A stretch of DNA of 64,000 nucleotides from Paguma larvata (lineage: Eukaryota; Chordata; Mammalia; Carnivora; Viverridae). The stretch is taken from positions 42,886,215 through 42,950,214 of the forward strand of contig CM057835.1 of NCBI GenBank assembly GCA_030068075.1, in the 5' to 3' direction. Positions within the stretch are counted from its first letter, which is position 1. Each line of letters begins with the position of its first letter. The translations under genes were made by a program, and so were the position numbers. Shown here one piece after another: positions 46,073 through 57,800 of this stretch. The notes under the pieces were generated by a model, which saw nothing but the letters and a program-made list of their open reading frames with translations, was not told the origin of the DNA and made no database searches.

Positions 46073-48299
46073 GGTAAATGAGACAGAAGCATGAGTGCCA
46101 TGTGCCATCTTCCACCAAGGCCACAGTGATCAGTCCCTGCAGATCATCCCTTGGAAGTGAGGTGCCCACTGATAAGGGACACCTAGTTTGGACTTTGCAT
46201 AAATGAGAACTAAGTTTCTAGTGGGTTCAAACCTATATGCATTTTGGAGTTTGTTACAGCATTTTAGCCAATACAACCTTAACTAATGCAGACAATCGTC
46301 ACTATTTTTCACATGGAAAGTCACTCATTTTTTTTTTTTGCAGTTTTGTCTCTGAGCCAACCACAAACACTGGGATAGCGTGTGGCTACGTCAAAATGGT
46401 ACAAAATAAGACTTGACCAAATGAGAAGATGCTAAAAATGTATCAGTGAAGTAATTTTCTTTCCTGACCTATGCAAACTGACCCGTGATCTTCATGGCAG
46501 TGCGTCTAAGGCTAGAATTCTCTAGGTTGCAGTGACATGAACGTTTGGCAACTGTCTATATAATGCCAGGAAGCTTTTTTGTTACCCTTCATTTCTCAGG
46601 GGAATGTACCTTATTCCTTAGCATGGAGCTCCGTAAGAACAAGGAAAAGATTCATTGTTGGAAGAATTTGGTCTATTAATCCAGAGTTGTTAACATATTG
46701 TAGAGGGAAGCTCCTTCTGGTGGCCAGCTGCTCTGGCTTCTGCCAGCTTGCAGTCTTGGCCACTCAGGTGCTACATATAGGCAGGCCAGTGCTTTCCCAG
46801 GAAATCTGTGATAGGAGGCAAGAGACTGCATTTGAAGACTGGGCAGAGACCATGGAGAATAATGCCTACAAGGGCCATACGCTTCGGTACTACTTTCAAA
46901 GCAAGCAACGGTCCATAGAAACAATGTTTGAAATGATGTCTGGAGCCAGCAAAATCATGAGAAGAGCCAGAAGCCACCTCAAACTCAAAGTGAGGGAAGA
47001 TGTAAAGAACTGAGCAAAAGAAGTTTCCATGAAGGTTCTTGTTCAGCTTTAGACATACACAGGCTTCTAAGTACATTATGAAACCTCTAAGATTTGGGGC
47101 CAGGGGGAAGGTGTGGCCGTGGCATCATGCTCCTTGACTTTTCAGCAAGATATCTCTCCCCTTTATACCCAAGTAGATCTCAAATAGTTAGAACCATTCT
47201 CTCCTTTCATTGCTTTGTAGTCTGGCTTCAAATATCTTGGCTCCCCAAAGTACTGTTAAGGCATGGCAGAGTGACATATAGGATATAGATAGATACATAT
47301 AGGATATATGATGTCTGTCATAGATCTATATATCATATGATACTAATTCAAAGCAAGAACTTTAAAAAAAATAAAATAAAGGAAACATAAGTTTCTGATG
47401 CCATCATATATAGAGTTCTGCAGACTTAAATGCCTTGTGCTCTTCTATTTTTCCTAGGGTAATTGGGCCAAAGGCTGCTTCCCTTGGAAGGCATGGTTAC
47501 CTATTGAGGCTTTCAGGCCTATAGAGGGTGCCACCCACTGATCTGCTTTCACGGGGAGGGTCGAGAGAAAGGGCCATTTAAACATGCTTATGTGAAGCTC
47601 TTTTCTCATTTGTAAGTTATTTTTTTTAAATCTCATTTCTAGAGTCTTCTGTATTCTAGGTGTAAATGGCAGGACTGTTTACTAATTTTCAGGGGTTACT
47701 GTGCATGGAATCATTTAAAAATGATGAATTTCCAAACTTTATCACATAATACGTTCCTGGAAAAAGTAAATCTCAGTTGTGGAACTTTGGCTAAAGTTTC
47801 TTTGGTAGACCACAATATGATCATTTTTTGGGAAATATTTCTTTGATGTATAAAAATATATAGTTTCTATTGGATGGGTACTATGAAGTCTATTTATATA
47901 CTGTATTGAGGTTTTCAACTGAATAATTCTGTTCCATTATGTTAATGATTTTTTCCATTTCTTTACTGGAATTTTAAGTTCCTATTTGTAAAGATTCAGA
48001 GATGCATTATGTATTTTTGAGAAAAGTTTTTTCTCAACCTTTTTTAGATTCTCTTATTAGCTTGGGGGCCACACCCTTGTGCATTCATTTCCTCCAGCTA
48101 TTTTATTTCACTGGTCCCTTGGGTCCAGATGCCACAGTCCTCAGACTGTGCTTACAGGCTAGTCTGTGGGAGGTACAGAGGCCACATCATCACCAGTGTG
48201 TAGACACTGAAAGGAAGCCTCACTCCCCCCAAGTATCTTCTGCCAAGACCACCCCTTTCCAGGCTCAGGAGTTAAGGGGGGACACACTGCTATGAGGCC
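46073..48299. other. Repeat-poor sequence with one long chance-like ORF
   Basis: The end of an LTR-like repeat may lie at about 46185-46290 ('gttacagcattttagccaat ... ctaactaatgcag'), but this is weak. A 144-codon plus-strand frame at 46579-47013 shows no signal peptide, domain or familiar motif, and frames of this size are expected by chance in 64 kb. No exon is recognised. Confidence 0.4.
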
Positions 48300-48545
48300 A
48301 AAGAGACCAGCACGTCCTCCCGGAAAATCATTTGGGCTTCTGCCGCTCTCATCAGAGACCACCCATCTCGTCTAGCCAGGTTCTCCGCAGCACACTCGTT
48401 TTGATTCGCTGCCAGCCAGAGCTTCCTCCGGGCGCCAACTGAGAGCTCTGGCCCGGTTCTCTCCACGTAGACTTTTGAGGAGCCAGAAGTCCCACGCACA
48501 AGCTCCAGATCCCTCTCAGAGACACACAGCCGTCATCCTGATGAT
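48300..48545. other. CpG-enriched patch, possible regulatory element
   Basis: About 14 CpG dinucleotides fall within roughly 245 bp ('gtcctcccggaaaatc', 'tccgggcgccaactg', 'ggcccggttctctccacgta'), with local GC well above the neighbourhood. It has overlapping short frames on both strands, which GC-rich sequence tends to produce. No promoter element, repeat family or exon was identified. Confidence 0.35.
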
Positions 48546-51500
48546 GGAGGGCAGAGGGCCACATTTAATCCCACCTTCCTCAGCTCCACCTTCTGCCTTG
48601 CTGACACATCCTTCCTTCAGACCATTGGCTGGACATACCCTAAACCTTTCGATAGCCTTACCATTTCACTCTTCCTTTTTCGCGGCTCCTTTCCTGTCAT
48701 CATTCAGGGTATCAGTTACAGATAGTTCTTTAAGTCATAAAGGCAATGTTCTCACCTTTAAGAAACTGGGAAGAAGAATTTATAACGATGACTAAGGCTT
48801 TTCAGGGTCTTCTGAATAGGTAGAGTACGTTGGTGAGCTGAAATATCTTTGTTCTAACGAAGAAAACGGTGATTCTTTAAAGGAGGTGAAATTGTTCTAA
48901 GTTACATACATATATAAAAATATATATATATATATATACACGCACATGCTTAAAACACTACAGAACCTCTTTGCTTATGTCATGCAGGGATGAAAAATTC
49001 TTCTCCTGATCATAATATTACTCCAGAATGTCATTTGATAATACAGGAAGTTCATAAGCCATTAGGATAATGATTCCTAACATTACTTGTCAGTGAAATA
49101 TGGAAATCATTTCTTGTTACCCATTTGTACTAATTTTATCTTACATTTATTTAGTCAGCAGCAAAGACATTCAGAGGTTGTTTCCCACTGATTAATTCCC
49201 TGATCTAACAGATCACCAAAGGAATATATAGTAATCTTTTCTTAACAGTGCATTTTTACAGAAATTAAGATTCATATCTTAGCTGACTCGTTGAGGTAGT
49301 CTCATAGATGTGAGGGAAATGGCCCCACATTTTGCCACTGGCCTGTTGATTCTTATTCTGAGATACTCAGAGACCCTCCCCTCCAGGACTTCCCCTGCGT
49401 ACAGGGAAGCTTAGGACAGTGTTTCTTAGAACTCACTCATTCCCTGCCACTTCCCATGGTGCTCACCCCCGACCCCGCCTCTGTTCATCTGTGGCTCCAG
49501 GTGCCTCCACGGCAGCATTTGATTCACTGCCCAGTGTCCTCTGAGTTTGCAAATCTCCCATTACCTTTTCGCCCAAGCACCTACTTGATTGGGTCATTCT
49601 AGAGTCCCTTGCTTCATTTACTCACAGTTCTTTTGCATATTGTAAACAAATTTGAATTGATAGATGGTGGTGGATGCAATACCTCTCTCAGTAGTTTGTG
49701 CATTTCGAAGAGCTTCAAAAGAGGAAATCCTGGAGTTCTAGTAAGCCTCCATGACTGGCATGTGTGTACGTGTGTGTGGAGACGCGGACAGCGAAGGGGA
49801 AGACTCCAGCGTTTAGAGCCTCTTTTGCAAATTTCTCAATCTCCACATTTATCTCCTTTAAAACTTTGGAGTTGCCCATAGGTGATGTTTGCAGGCACTA
49901 AAAATCTCATCTTAATGTTGTGGGGTTTTTTTCTCTGGTGATAATTGCACCATAATGATTTTTAATTTTACATAGTCCCGAAGCACCCTTATCTCATTTA
50001 CTATGTCTATAGAGCAACTGAGAGGGATGAGAAGCTACCCCTGTCCGGACACCTGAAAGCCTTTTGAGAGGGGAATCCATGAATAGATACCCAATCCTGT
50101 TCACTCACAAATATAAAGCTTTTCTTTTTTAATCTTGATAGAGAAAAAGGTCAATATTAAAAACTGGTGCCCTGCAGGGACTTGCACCTATTTTGCAAAA
50201 ACTTAACTTCTTACTCAAGGCTGACCTCTACAAAGCCACAGTCAACCATGCAAAGAAGGCACTTTTTCTTTTCCCAGGAGAAAAGGTGCAGTTTTAAAAA
50301 TAGAAAGATGGTAGGAAGACAATGAGAGAAAACTCACATGTCCTCCCTTTCCCTCTTTTTTCTCTAACAATATAAATGTTGGGGGAAGAAAAAAAAGAAC
50401 TCAAACTTTTACAAGGAAGAAGTCACAATTCTCCAGCATATGTCTCCATCAGTCGGACACTCTATCTCCCTGTAAGTAGGAGTGGCACCCTTGGGAGATA
50501 AGAATTGGATAGGATTATACAGAAGATGGAAGGCCAGGAGAGGGAGCAGTTAAACATATTAAGTAATCCTAAACTCACGTCCTTAGGATCAAGATCGGGC
50601 TCTGTTTCTTGAGCAGAAAAAGGACCTGGAGTTTCCTGTGTTGGCGGGTCCCAAGTGGCAATCCACACTGTCGTGATACTGATCCCACATATAAAACTTG
50701 AGATGCCATTCCCAAAAGATAGGCAGACAGCAGGTAAGGGAATATCTAGCATGTTGTCTCCTAATCCTTACGAGGGGGAAAAGCAAGTATTTGCTTACCT
50801 TAATGCTTGGCTGGAGTAAATATACTTAATAAATATTATAGTAAATTGTCAATTAAACGTGACAAAGATTTCTCGGTTGGAATTGTGCTGGAGCACAAGG
50901 TAATCCCAGCCGTCACTGAGCAACCGTGTGAAACGTACCTTCTAAACAAGGCTTTCCTTCCAACATCTCATGTGTTACAGTGAAACTCCAAGGGGTTTTA
51001 TTAGTTAATTGGCAGGCAGATACAATGGCTTCATGCGTGATACTTGAAATTTAACTGTAATAACACTGAAGGGAAAAAGGTTGAAATTGAGTTGATAGTC
51101 AAATGTAACTGACTCATTCCTGATGGATAAGGAAAAATGTCACAGGGAGGCAAACAGAATACCTGAAATTGTCCCCTCGAGGCTTCCAGGTAAATGTCCA
51201 TTGATTCCTCGGATGGCTCGACCTTCGTAGGCAAATGATATTTTGAAGTAAATAGCTTCTAATCTCTCTGAACCCTTCTGCGAAAGTCTGCCTGTGAGCT
51301 CTACCGTTAGCATCCAGGGATTTGTTTTGTATTAAAACATTGAGATTGGCTAAAATGAAGAATAAATACAAAGATTTTTGAAAATCATGTATTGATATTC
51401 AGGGAATGATCTTTTTCATTGGGGAAGAATGTTGAATTAATGACATATTTTGGAGTCTCTTGGAGATGTATAAACAAAAAGAAATAGCAATAATTGAAGA

Positions 51501-51794
51501 GCACAGAAGAAAATGGATTCTGGTGCAGAAGTCAATGAACCAAATACTCCAGCTGGAGTCCAAATCCACACACACAGTAATGAGAGCAGCAGCGATTTCT
51601 CTCTGCAGCCCTGGTTCACACACCGCAGACCCAATAAGCAAGAGGAGCCAAAGCTTCGAGACCCATCGCTAAAGTGCAAACAGCGGCAGTTTTGCAGGTC
51701 CCAAAAGGCACTTTCAGTCAAAATGTCTGGCTGACAGCCGCTTGTAACTGCCAGTCTGAGGAATGTGTGGCAGCTGAACTGTATGTAACAGCTC
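48546..51794. other. Repeat-poor unique sequence
   Basis: No interspersed repeat or exon recognised apart from the TA run listed separately. Several overlapping antisense frames at 51031-51721 share no recognisable motif. Confidence 0.45.
48903..48946. repeat. (TA)n microsatellite
   Basis: A 'tacatacatatataaaaata' lead-in is followed by an uninterrupted TA run to about 48938 and then 'cacgcacatgc'. Probably polymorphic in length. Confidence 0.9.
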
Positions 51795-51809
51795 TCAGTG
51801 TTTTATAAC

Positions 51810-52174
51810 TTTCGAGAGAGCGCGTGCATGGGGGAGGTGCTGAGGAAGAGACCGAGAATCTTAATTTTGAGAGAGAGCATGAGCAAGGGAGGGGCAGAGA
51901 AAGAGGGAGACACAGAATCCAAAGCTCCAGGCCCCGAGCTGTCAGCACAGAGTCTGAAGCGGGGCCCGAACTCACAAACTGCGAGATCATGACCTGAGCC
52001 GAAGTCAGACACTCAACCGACTGAGCCACCAGGCACACCAGAGACCGAGAATCTTAAGCAGCCTTCCTCAATGCAGAGTCCAACACATGCAGGGCTTGAA
52101 CTCAGTCCTGAGAGCATGACCTGAGCCGATATCGAGAGTCAGAGGCTAAAGTGACTTAGCCACCCAGGCGCCCC
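51810..52174 (-). mobile_element. CAN-SINE (outer), antisense, split by another SINE
   Basis: The outer SINE consists of 51810-51864 on the left ('ttcgagagagcgcgtgcatg', tail side) and 52058-52174 on the right ('gcagggcttgaactcagtcc' to head 'agccacccaggcgcccc'). Its own TSD, 'tcagtgttttataac' (51795-51809) and 'tcagtattttagaac' (52175-52189), has two mismatches. It is interrupted by the SINE at 51865-52039. Confidence 0.95.
51865..52039 (-). mobile_element. CAN-SINE (inner), antisense, exact 18-bp TSD
   Basis: The inner SINE runs from 'ttttgagagagagcatgagc' to head 'gagccaccaggcacacc'. The duplicated target 'agagaccgagaatcttaa' is identical on both sides (51847-51864 and 52040-52057) and belongs to the outer SINE body. 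The exact TSD, against two mismatches in the outer TSD, places it later. Confidence 0.97.
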
Positions 52175-52189
52175 TCAGTATTTTAGAAC

Positions 52190-53127
52190 CCCTGGGTCCT
52201 TGGAGGCAGGTTTCAGACACCGCATTCATTATTATTCCTGGTGGGAAGATAGGAGTTATATATATTTTACATTCTATTGATTAAAAAAACCGACAAAAGA
52301 CAGATCCTGGGAGAATATGTACATTTTCCTAGACTAGGCACTGAGAGAGAGTGGTATAGAGTTAACACCTAGATATGAAAACGGGATTTGTCCACCCTGG
52401 TGAAATGGTAAAACACGATGTCCCTTACTAATGTGTGCTTAAGGCTGAGTACTCGTGACATGAAAAATAAAACCACCCAGGCAAAACAGTGGACCACCAA
52501 ATGGTCCTTGGAGGCACTGGCCATTCTATATTTTAAGAAATAATTTTATATTAGAAACATGAATGTACCAATTTGCCATTCATGTGAAATATTAGGCAGT
52601 GAAGCGAGTAAATGCTAAAGTGATTGCAACTTTTCTCTCTTCAACATGGCCAGGTAGGAGGTCCATTTTGCTCATGACCCTCTGCCTCTAACTTCAGACA
52701 AAAACTATTGCATTTCTCCCTGAATTTTCAGGCACTTAACGCTATTTTAATAGAAATGTTTTTTTAAATGCTGCCTGTATTATGATTTGGGTTTTGTGTT
52801 TTTCCTGTCGAACAGTAGATTTCTTGAAGATGCTCCTTGGACAATAAACGCCTTGCGTGTCGTTAGTGCTCAATAAATGTGTGTTGGGGGAATGAATGAG
52901 TGAATGTGTATCTAAAGAATATTCCACAAAAAGTGATACAATGAAATTGCAATCAAATGACAATGAAATAACGACATAATTACGAAGAAAATGCAAAACA
53001 AATTGATAGGCCTTTTAGTTTCTCATAGTATTCTGAATAGATTATAAAACAATATGCACCTACATTACCCTGTGTTTATTTTTTTTTAATTTAAAGGTAA
53101 ATGAGTCTATTTACACAAGTAGCCCTA
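52190..53127. other. Mostly unique sequence with an L2 end
   Basis: 'gttagtgctcaataaatgtg' followed by 'gaatgaatgagtgaatg' at about 52863-52907 is a sense L2 3' end. Nothing else recognised. Confidence 0.6.
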
Positions 53128-53652
53128 TTCCAGGTTCTGCCCCTGGGAGGTTCTTGTTCTCATTAGGAGAAAGAATCAAGGACAGAAGAGCAGCAAGTCC
53201 TACAGCCCGGGTTTATTGAAGCAGAAGTACACTCCCAAGGTGGGAGAGTGGATGGGCCAGGGAGGGCAACTGTTCCAGGGGTGGGAAGGTGAGGGGTAGT
53301 CAGGGTTGTTTCTCTTTTATGCTTGTTTGGGTTTTGGGACCCAGCTAGGGCAGTCTCCTAGTGAGGTTGCCTCCAATCATCGAAGTGTCTTTTACGGAAC
53401 AGGAGGGGGGAGTTTTTTGGCCCTGTATGGTCCTTAGCAGAACTGTCATGGCAGCCATCCCCCTACAAAAGAGGTCACCAAAATGCCAGTGAGCTTTCTG
53501 GGACTGAACCAGGTCATTTTCTGCCTTGTAATAGTTACCGTTGCAGCCCTGGTGTAACCATAGGGCAGGATGCACCTGCACCATGCCTGAGGTGTTACTT
53601 CCCTAGCTTCTTCCCTGTCTCTGAGAGTTTTGTGATCCTCTGGAAACTCCTC
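53128..53652 (-). mobile_element. Probable solo LTR of an endogenous retrovirus, antisense
   Basis: On the minus strand the order fits U3-R-U5: a TATA-like 'gcataaaagagaa' (complement of 53311-53323), then about 100 bases later 'cttcaataaaccc' with the AATAAA polyadenylation signal (complement of about 53209-53221), then a short CT-containing U5-like end. No gag, pol or env sequence lies next to it. The family is not identified, and the ends and TSD are not resolved. It could instead be unique DNA with these motifs by chance. Confidence 0.45.
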
Positions 53653-53727
53653 ATAGTGAGTCCTATAGTTGCCAGATAAAATACAGGATATCCAGGTAAA
53701 TTTAAATTTCAGAAAAATGATATATGT

Positions 53728-53907
53728 ATTTTTAAATCTTTTAAAAATATTTTTGAGGGAGATAAGTGCAAATGGGCAATGGACAGAGACATAGGGAGAC
53801 AGACTCCAAGTCATCAGCCCAGAGCCTGATGCGGGGCTTGAACCTAAAACCTGGCAAAATCATAACCTGAGCTGAAGTTGGAGCTTCAACAAAGCCACCC
53901 AGGCACA
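53728..53907 (-). mobile_element. CAN-SINE, antisense, inside the DNA transposon
   Basis: 'aaatatttttgagggagata', 'gcggggcttgaacctaaaac' and head 'agccacccaggcacac'. Diverged. It abuts the next SINE. Confidence 0.9.
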
Positions 53908-54087
53908 CTTTATTTTAATGTCTTATTTATGAGAGAGTGCAAGCAGGGAAGAGGCAGAGAGGGGGACCAAGGATCTGAAGTGGGCTCTGTACTGATTGCA
54001 GTGAGCCCGATGTGGGGCTTAGGAACTGCGAGATTATGACCAGAGCTGAAGTTGGATGCCCAACCAATGGAGCCGCCCAGGTGCCCC
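53908..54087 (-). mobile_element. CAN-SINE, antisense, second inside the DNA transposon
   Basis: 'tttaatgtcttatttatgag', 'gatgtggggcttaggaactg' and head 'gagccgcccaggtgcccc'. The SINE pair is flanked by 'aatgatatat' on the left and 'aatgacctat' on the right, a possible shared TSD. Confidence 0.92.
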
Positions 54088-54313
54088 AATGACCTATAAT
54101 TTCTTAATAAAAATAATTTAGTATAAGAATGCCCTAAATATTGCATGGGTCACACTTCCCTTAAAAATGTTTATATACTAAAAATTATGTACTATATATA
54201 CTATTTATCTGAAATTTAAATTTACCTACACTCAAAAAAGTACTGTTTTTATCTGAAATTCAGATTCAACTGTGCACCCTGTTATTTCCATTTGCTAAAT
54301 CTGGAAACCCTAG

Positions 54314-54871
54314 TACTGAGTAAAAGGGGAACCAGAGATATTACTATGCCACAGGTGCAGCAACTTGAACCTCCTTGCTTGCTTCCATCTGAGCAGATCT
54401 TTGATGTATGATTTTCCTCAAGAACCTGCTAGAGACTCGCACTTCTGAGTGTGCCCCTTCTTCCAAGCTGGACCAGTGCAGCCAAATCTTTAGGTAGAAG
54501 TGACTCTGCCATGCATGGCTCTTGTGGAGCCCTCCAGAAGGAGAACAGTGCAGTAGCTCTAAGATAACCGTGTCATTCTATCTCAGTGCCCTTTTCTTTC
54601 CACAGGTCTTTATAGGAAATTACATTAAATGGATTGTGTGGGAAGGAAACAGGCATTCTAGCTGCATAATTAATTTTTTTTTCATGATGAGCCTGCTTTT
54701 GGGAGCAATAAGGCAGACCTTTCATCAGTCAGAGTTAGAGAAGGGACAGCTCAGGAAGGCAGTCTCTGTAAGAAGAAGAGAAAAGGATAATCTAGCAAAA
54801 AACATTGGAGGGAAGGTGAGGAAGGCTCTTTGGAGAATGGAGCAGGCAGCCAGCCCGCCCAGTCCTAGTCC
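54314..54871. other. Unique sequence, nothing recognised
   Basis: A 121-codon frame at 54522-54887 has a hydrophobic middle (INFFFMMSLLLGAI), but no homology or promoter supports it. Confidence 0.35.
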
Positions 54872-55045
54872 CCATTCTGCTTGGTAGCTCGGTGACTCTG
54901 AGCAAGCACCTCGGCTCTCTTAGCCTCCATTTTTCACTTGTAAGATAATAAAAATAACTTTATCCTTCAGGATATCTGTGGAGATTGAATGAGCTTATAT
55001 CTTCCCTGGCATATGGTGAGCACTCAGTAAACGGTGGAGATGATT
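54872..55045 (+). repeat. MIR
   Basis: 'ggtagctcggtgactctgag', 'caagcacctcggctctctta', 'gagattgaatgagcttatat' and 'gtgagcactcagtaaacggt' follow sense MIR order. Confidence 0.85.
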
Positions 55046-56651
55046 TCTGTGGTTGTTTATATTCCTTGTCTGTGTTTATTTGTGGAATGACGAATACTTC
55101 CTGGCGATGGTCAGCCTGTTTCTCCAGGTGAAGGTGACTTATGCTTACACTGACTTTTCTTAATTTCAGTTGGTAAGTGCCTTTTCACCATTTTCCAATA
55201 TCCCAACACCCAGGTCTTAGGCTGCAGCCTGACCCCCCCAAAGTGAAAGGACACAAATCATCGAGGGGTCCCCGTTGTGGTCACTGGGGTTAGAGGAGGA
55301 AATAAGGGCAAAACCAAAATAGAGATTACAAATTCAGACCACAACGACAACAAAAGTAAGAATGCCTAGGATTTTAGAGAAAAGATCATTTGATTTCTAG
55401 AAGTTTTATGCATCAAAAGATAACCACTTATACAACAAAGTGGGATGTCTGTCCCCTTCCTTCCCTCGCTTGTCAAGAACGCTGTGAAGAGTAGTTGAAA
55501 AACAAATGCTAGTCTTCCTGGGAGATGATGCACAGTAAATCTCTGCTTTGCCACTTCACGTAGGGATCCTAGGCTGGCTTGCAAGTTGTTGCCAATAGAC
55601 TCTTGAGTAAACAGTGCAGGTGGGGGAGTTTCATCCTCTCTCTTGTCTGCATTTTTTTCATTCTTCCCTTCTGTTCCTTCCTTTTTTTCTTTCTGGTTCA
55701 TAATAGATGCACCTTCTAATCACTGCCTTTTCAGATCATCAAAATGACTCCCTTGGCCTCTGGTAGAGGATTTTTTTGAGCAAAACACTAAGGATTCTTT
55801 GTTGGCTAGATTCCTCTGCTCATTAGGGTTCATTGGAGCCTTTGCCAGCAGACAATAGGCTTGATCTGTGGCCTTTCTGCTTGGCTTAACTGCTCCTAAG
55901 ATGCTAACGCTGAAAGGCTCTGGATGAGATTCCTGTTACCAAAACCCGAATCAGCAACAAAAGACTCAGCGAAAGGGTTGCACAAACCAGGGAGATTTTC
56001 TGCCATGAAGCTATTGATTGTCCTCCTCTATGTAATCTTCCTACAGACAGACAAACGGCCCTGCCTAACCACCGAACTGCCTACTTAAATTATTTTGAAC
56101 CAAAGGATGGTCTGGATGCTGTCTCCCCGGGAGTGATGATCTTAAAGCCTGCTTTCTCCTCACTGACTCTAATGGTTCTCTAACGGCACTGCTTTCATTA
56201 GGCTCCTTTTGTTCTGCCACTGAGAAATGAATTTAAACAACAGTTATTAAAGAGCCCTGGCATTTATTGATTGGATAAACACATGCCTGAGATTTGGTTG
56301 TGTTCCTCCTAGGCCTGCCAGCTCCCATTTCTTCAACTTATCAGCAGTTCTGGTTTTGCTTTGTAAAGATAGGCAGGTAAGGGGGTGCAGAAACTTGTCT
56401 GGCATAAACCTAAATCTCCTTGTGGAACAATCCCGATGGTATCCCCTGACTCTTGTAGGGTCTGTCTAGGGATACATAATATATGAAGTTAGAAGGACAC
56501 TGCTTTTCAGGGTATGTGGACAAGTCCACTGACATAGTGAACCAACCCAATTAAACTCCAGGGGAACTTGTGGTTGAATGTTCTAAGGACTGTAGCACTC
56601 CATAGGTCAAGTGAAACAAATGCTGGCATTTCAGAAGACCTCTGATTATAT
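55046..56651. other. Unique sequence, nothing recognised
   Basis: 1.6 kb with no recognised repeat or exon. The 111-codon antisense frame at 55366-55701 begins with a low-complexity K/E-rich stretch and is unlikely to be coding. Confidence 0.4.
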
Positions 56652-56842
56652 TTGTACAAATTTATGTTGAGAGAGCAAGTGAGCATGGGAGATGGGCAGA
56701 GAGAGGGAGATACAATCTAAAACAGGCTCCAGGCTCTGAGCTGCTAGCACAGAGCCCAACACAAGGCTCGAACTCACAAACTGCGAAACCATGACCTGAG
56801 CCAAAGTTGGGCACTTCACCAGCTGAGCCACCCAAGTACCCC
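56652..56842 (-). mobile_element. Felid CAN-SINE, antisense
   Basis: 'aaatttatgttgagagagca', 'acaggctccaggctctgagc', 'aaggctcgaactcacaaact' and head 'gagccacccaagtacccc'. A short direct repeat 'tgtaca' flanks it. Confidence 0.95.
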
Positions 56843-56937
56843 ATGTACAGTTTTGAAAGAATCCATCAATTTGGATGAAAGAGGTTGTGAATTTTCACCA
56901 CATAGAGATTAAATGCACCAGCTGAAATTGCTCCAGA

Positions 56938-57125
56938 GTGGTGGTTCTCAGCACTTGCTGCAGATGAGAGATGGCCGAGACTTTATTAAATTCCAAATGA
57001 CCAGTTTTGGGGCCTCATGTCTTGAATTCTGATTTAATTAATTTAGGGTAGGTCCTCTGCTTTGATATATATATATTTATATATTTTAAGTCTATCAGAT
57101 GATTTTATTGTGCATCTACTATGGT
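56938..57125 (+). mobile_element. MER5/Charlie-like DNA transposon relic
   Basis: 'gtggtggttctcagcacttg' then 'agactttattaaattccaaa', 'aattctgatttaattaattt', and 'tcagatgattttattgtgca' match the layout of short hAT-Charlie elements such as MER5. A short TA run (57067-57086) sits inside. No transposase remains. Confidence 0.6.
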
Positions 57126-57789
57126 ACTATGCAAGACTGCTAGAGCTTTGCTGCTTATTAGGAACACCATGTTATAGACCCACGTCTGGGTTTCACTCAG
57201 ATCAGATGAAACCAACTGCCTGAGGCATGAACCTAGTCACTGAGCTTTCCTAAAACCCCTCAGGTGGTTGTGAGGCACGCAGAGCCGAGGGCCACCGTTG
57301 TAGGTGAAGGGTATCAGAAAACGCCACCCCAAAATAGGACGCTTTGGCATGAGGATTATTTGGAGCTGAAGGCAAATGAGAACCAACAGATGCAGGAAGA
57401 GTTGCCCACACTGTTCTTACCTGTTCAAAGGCAGGACATAAAACTCCCTTTGAGGAAGGCTTCCCATCCCCTCCCCATACCAGGGAAAGAAGATGATTCT
57501 AAGCCTTGAAGTCAGGGAGCTGACACCCAACTGAGTTTGTATTAACAGACCTTACCAAAACAGCCCTTATATTTGGTGAGTTCCCTTTTATTTTCTAGTC
57601 ATTTCCCCAAAGATTTTCATCCCGTGAAGTCCAAACTCTTTCCTTTAAGAGTGTATATATGCCCGAGTTTAAAGAGTCTAACTGCTTCTTTGACTTCCAA
57701 TTGTTTTATGTGAATTCCTTTGCACAGAAGTATTAATAAAAGTTGTGTACCTAACCTAGCTGAGCTTAATTTGCAAGCCCTATCTTAAG
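57126..57789. other. Unique sequence, nothing recognised
   Basis: An 81-codon frame at 57264-57509 is unlike any protein I know. Confidence 0.4.
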
Positions 57790-57800
57790 AAGGTAGAGGA

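Larger units (their letters stand above)
53667..54313. mobile_element. Palindromic DNA transposon (MER53-like), split by two SINEs
   Basis: The left arm (53667-53727) reads 'agttgccagataaaatacag', 'gatatccaggtaaatttaaa'. The right arm (about 54088-54313) contains 'gcatgggtcacacttccc', 'ttatctgaaattcagattca', 'actgtgcaccctgttatttc' and 'atttgctaaatctggaaacc'. The arms are roughly reverse-complementary, the pattern of a non-autonomous palindromic element, with TA at both ends. The family name is from memory and less sure than the structure. Confidence 0.65.

Noticed and set aside
46579..47013. 144-codon plus-strand ORF as a gene
   Set aside because: No recognisable domain, signal peptide or promoter, and antisense frames of similar size overlap it. 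Several frames of this length are expected by chance in 64 kb read in six frames.
54522..54887. 121-codon ORF with hydrophobic segment as a small membrane protein
   Set aside because: One short hydrophobic stretch within otherwise unremarkable sequence, no homology recognised, and the frame runs into a MIR at its end.
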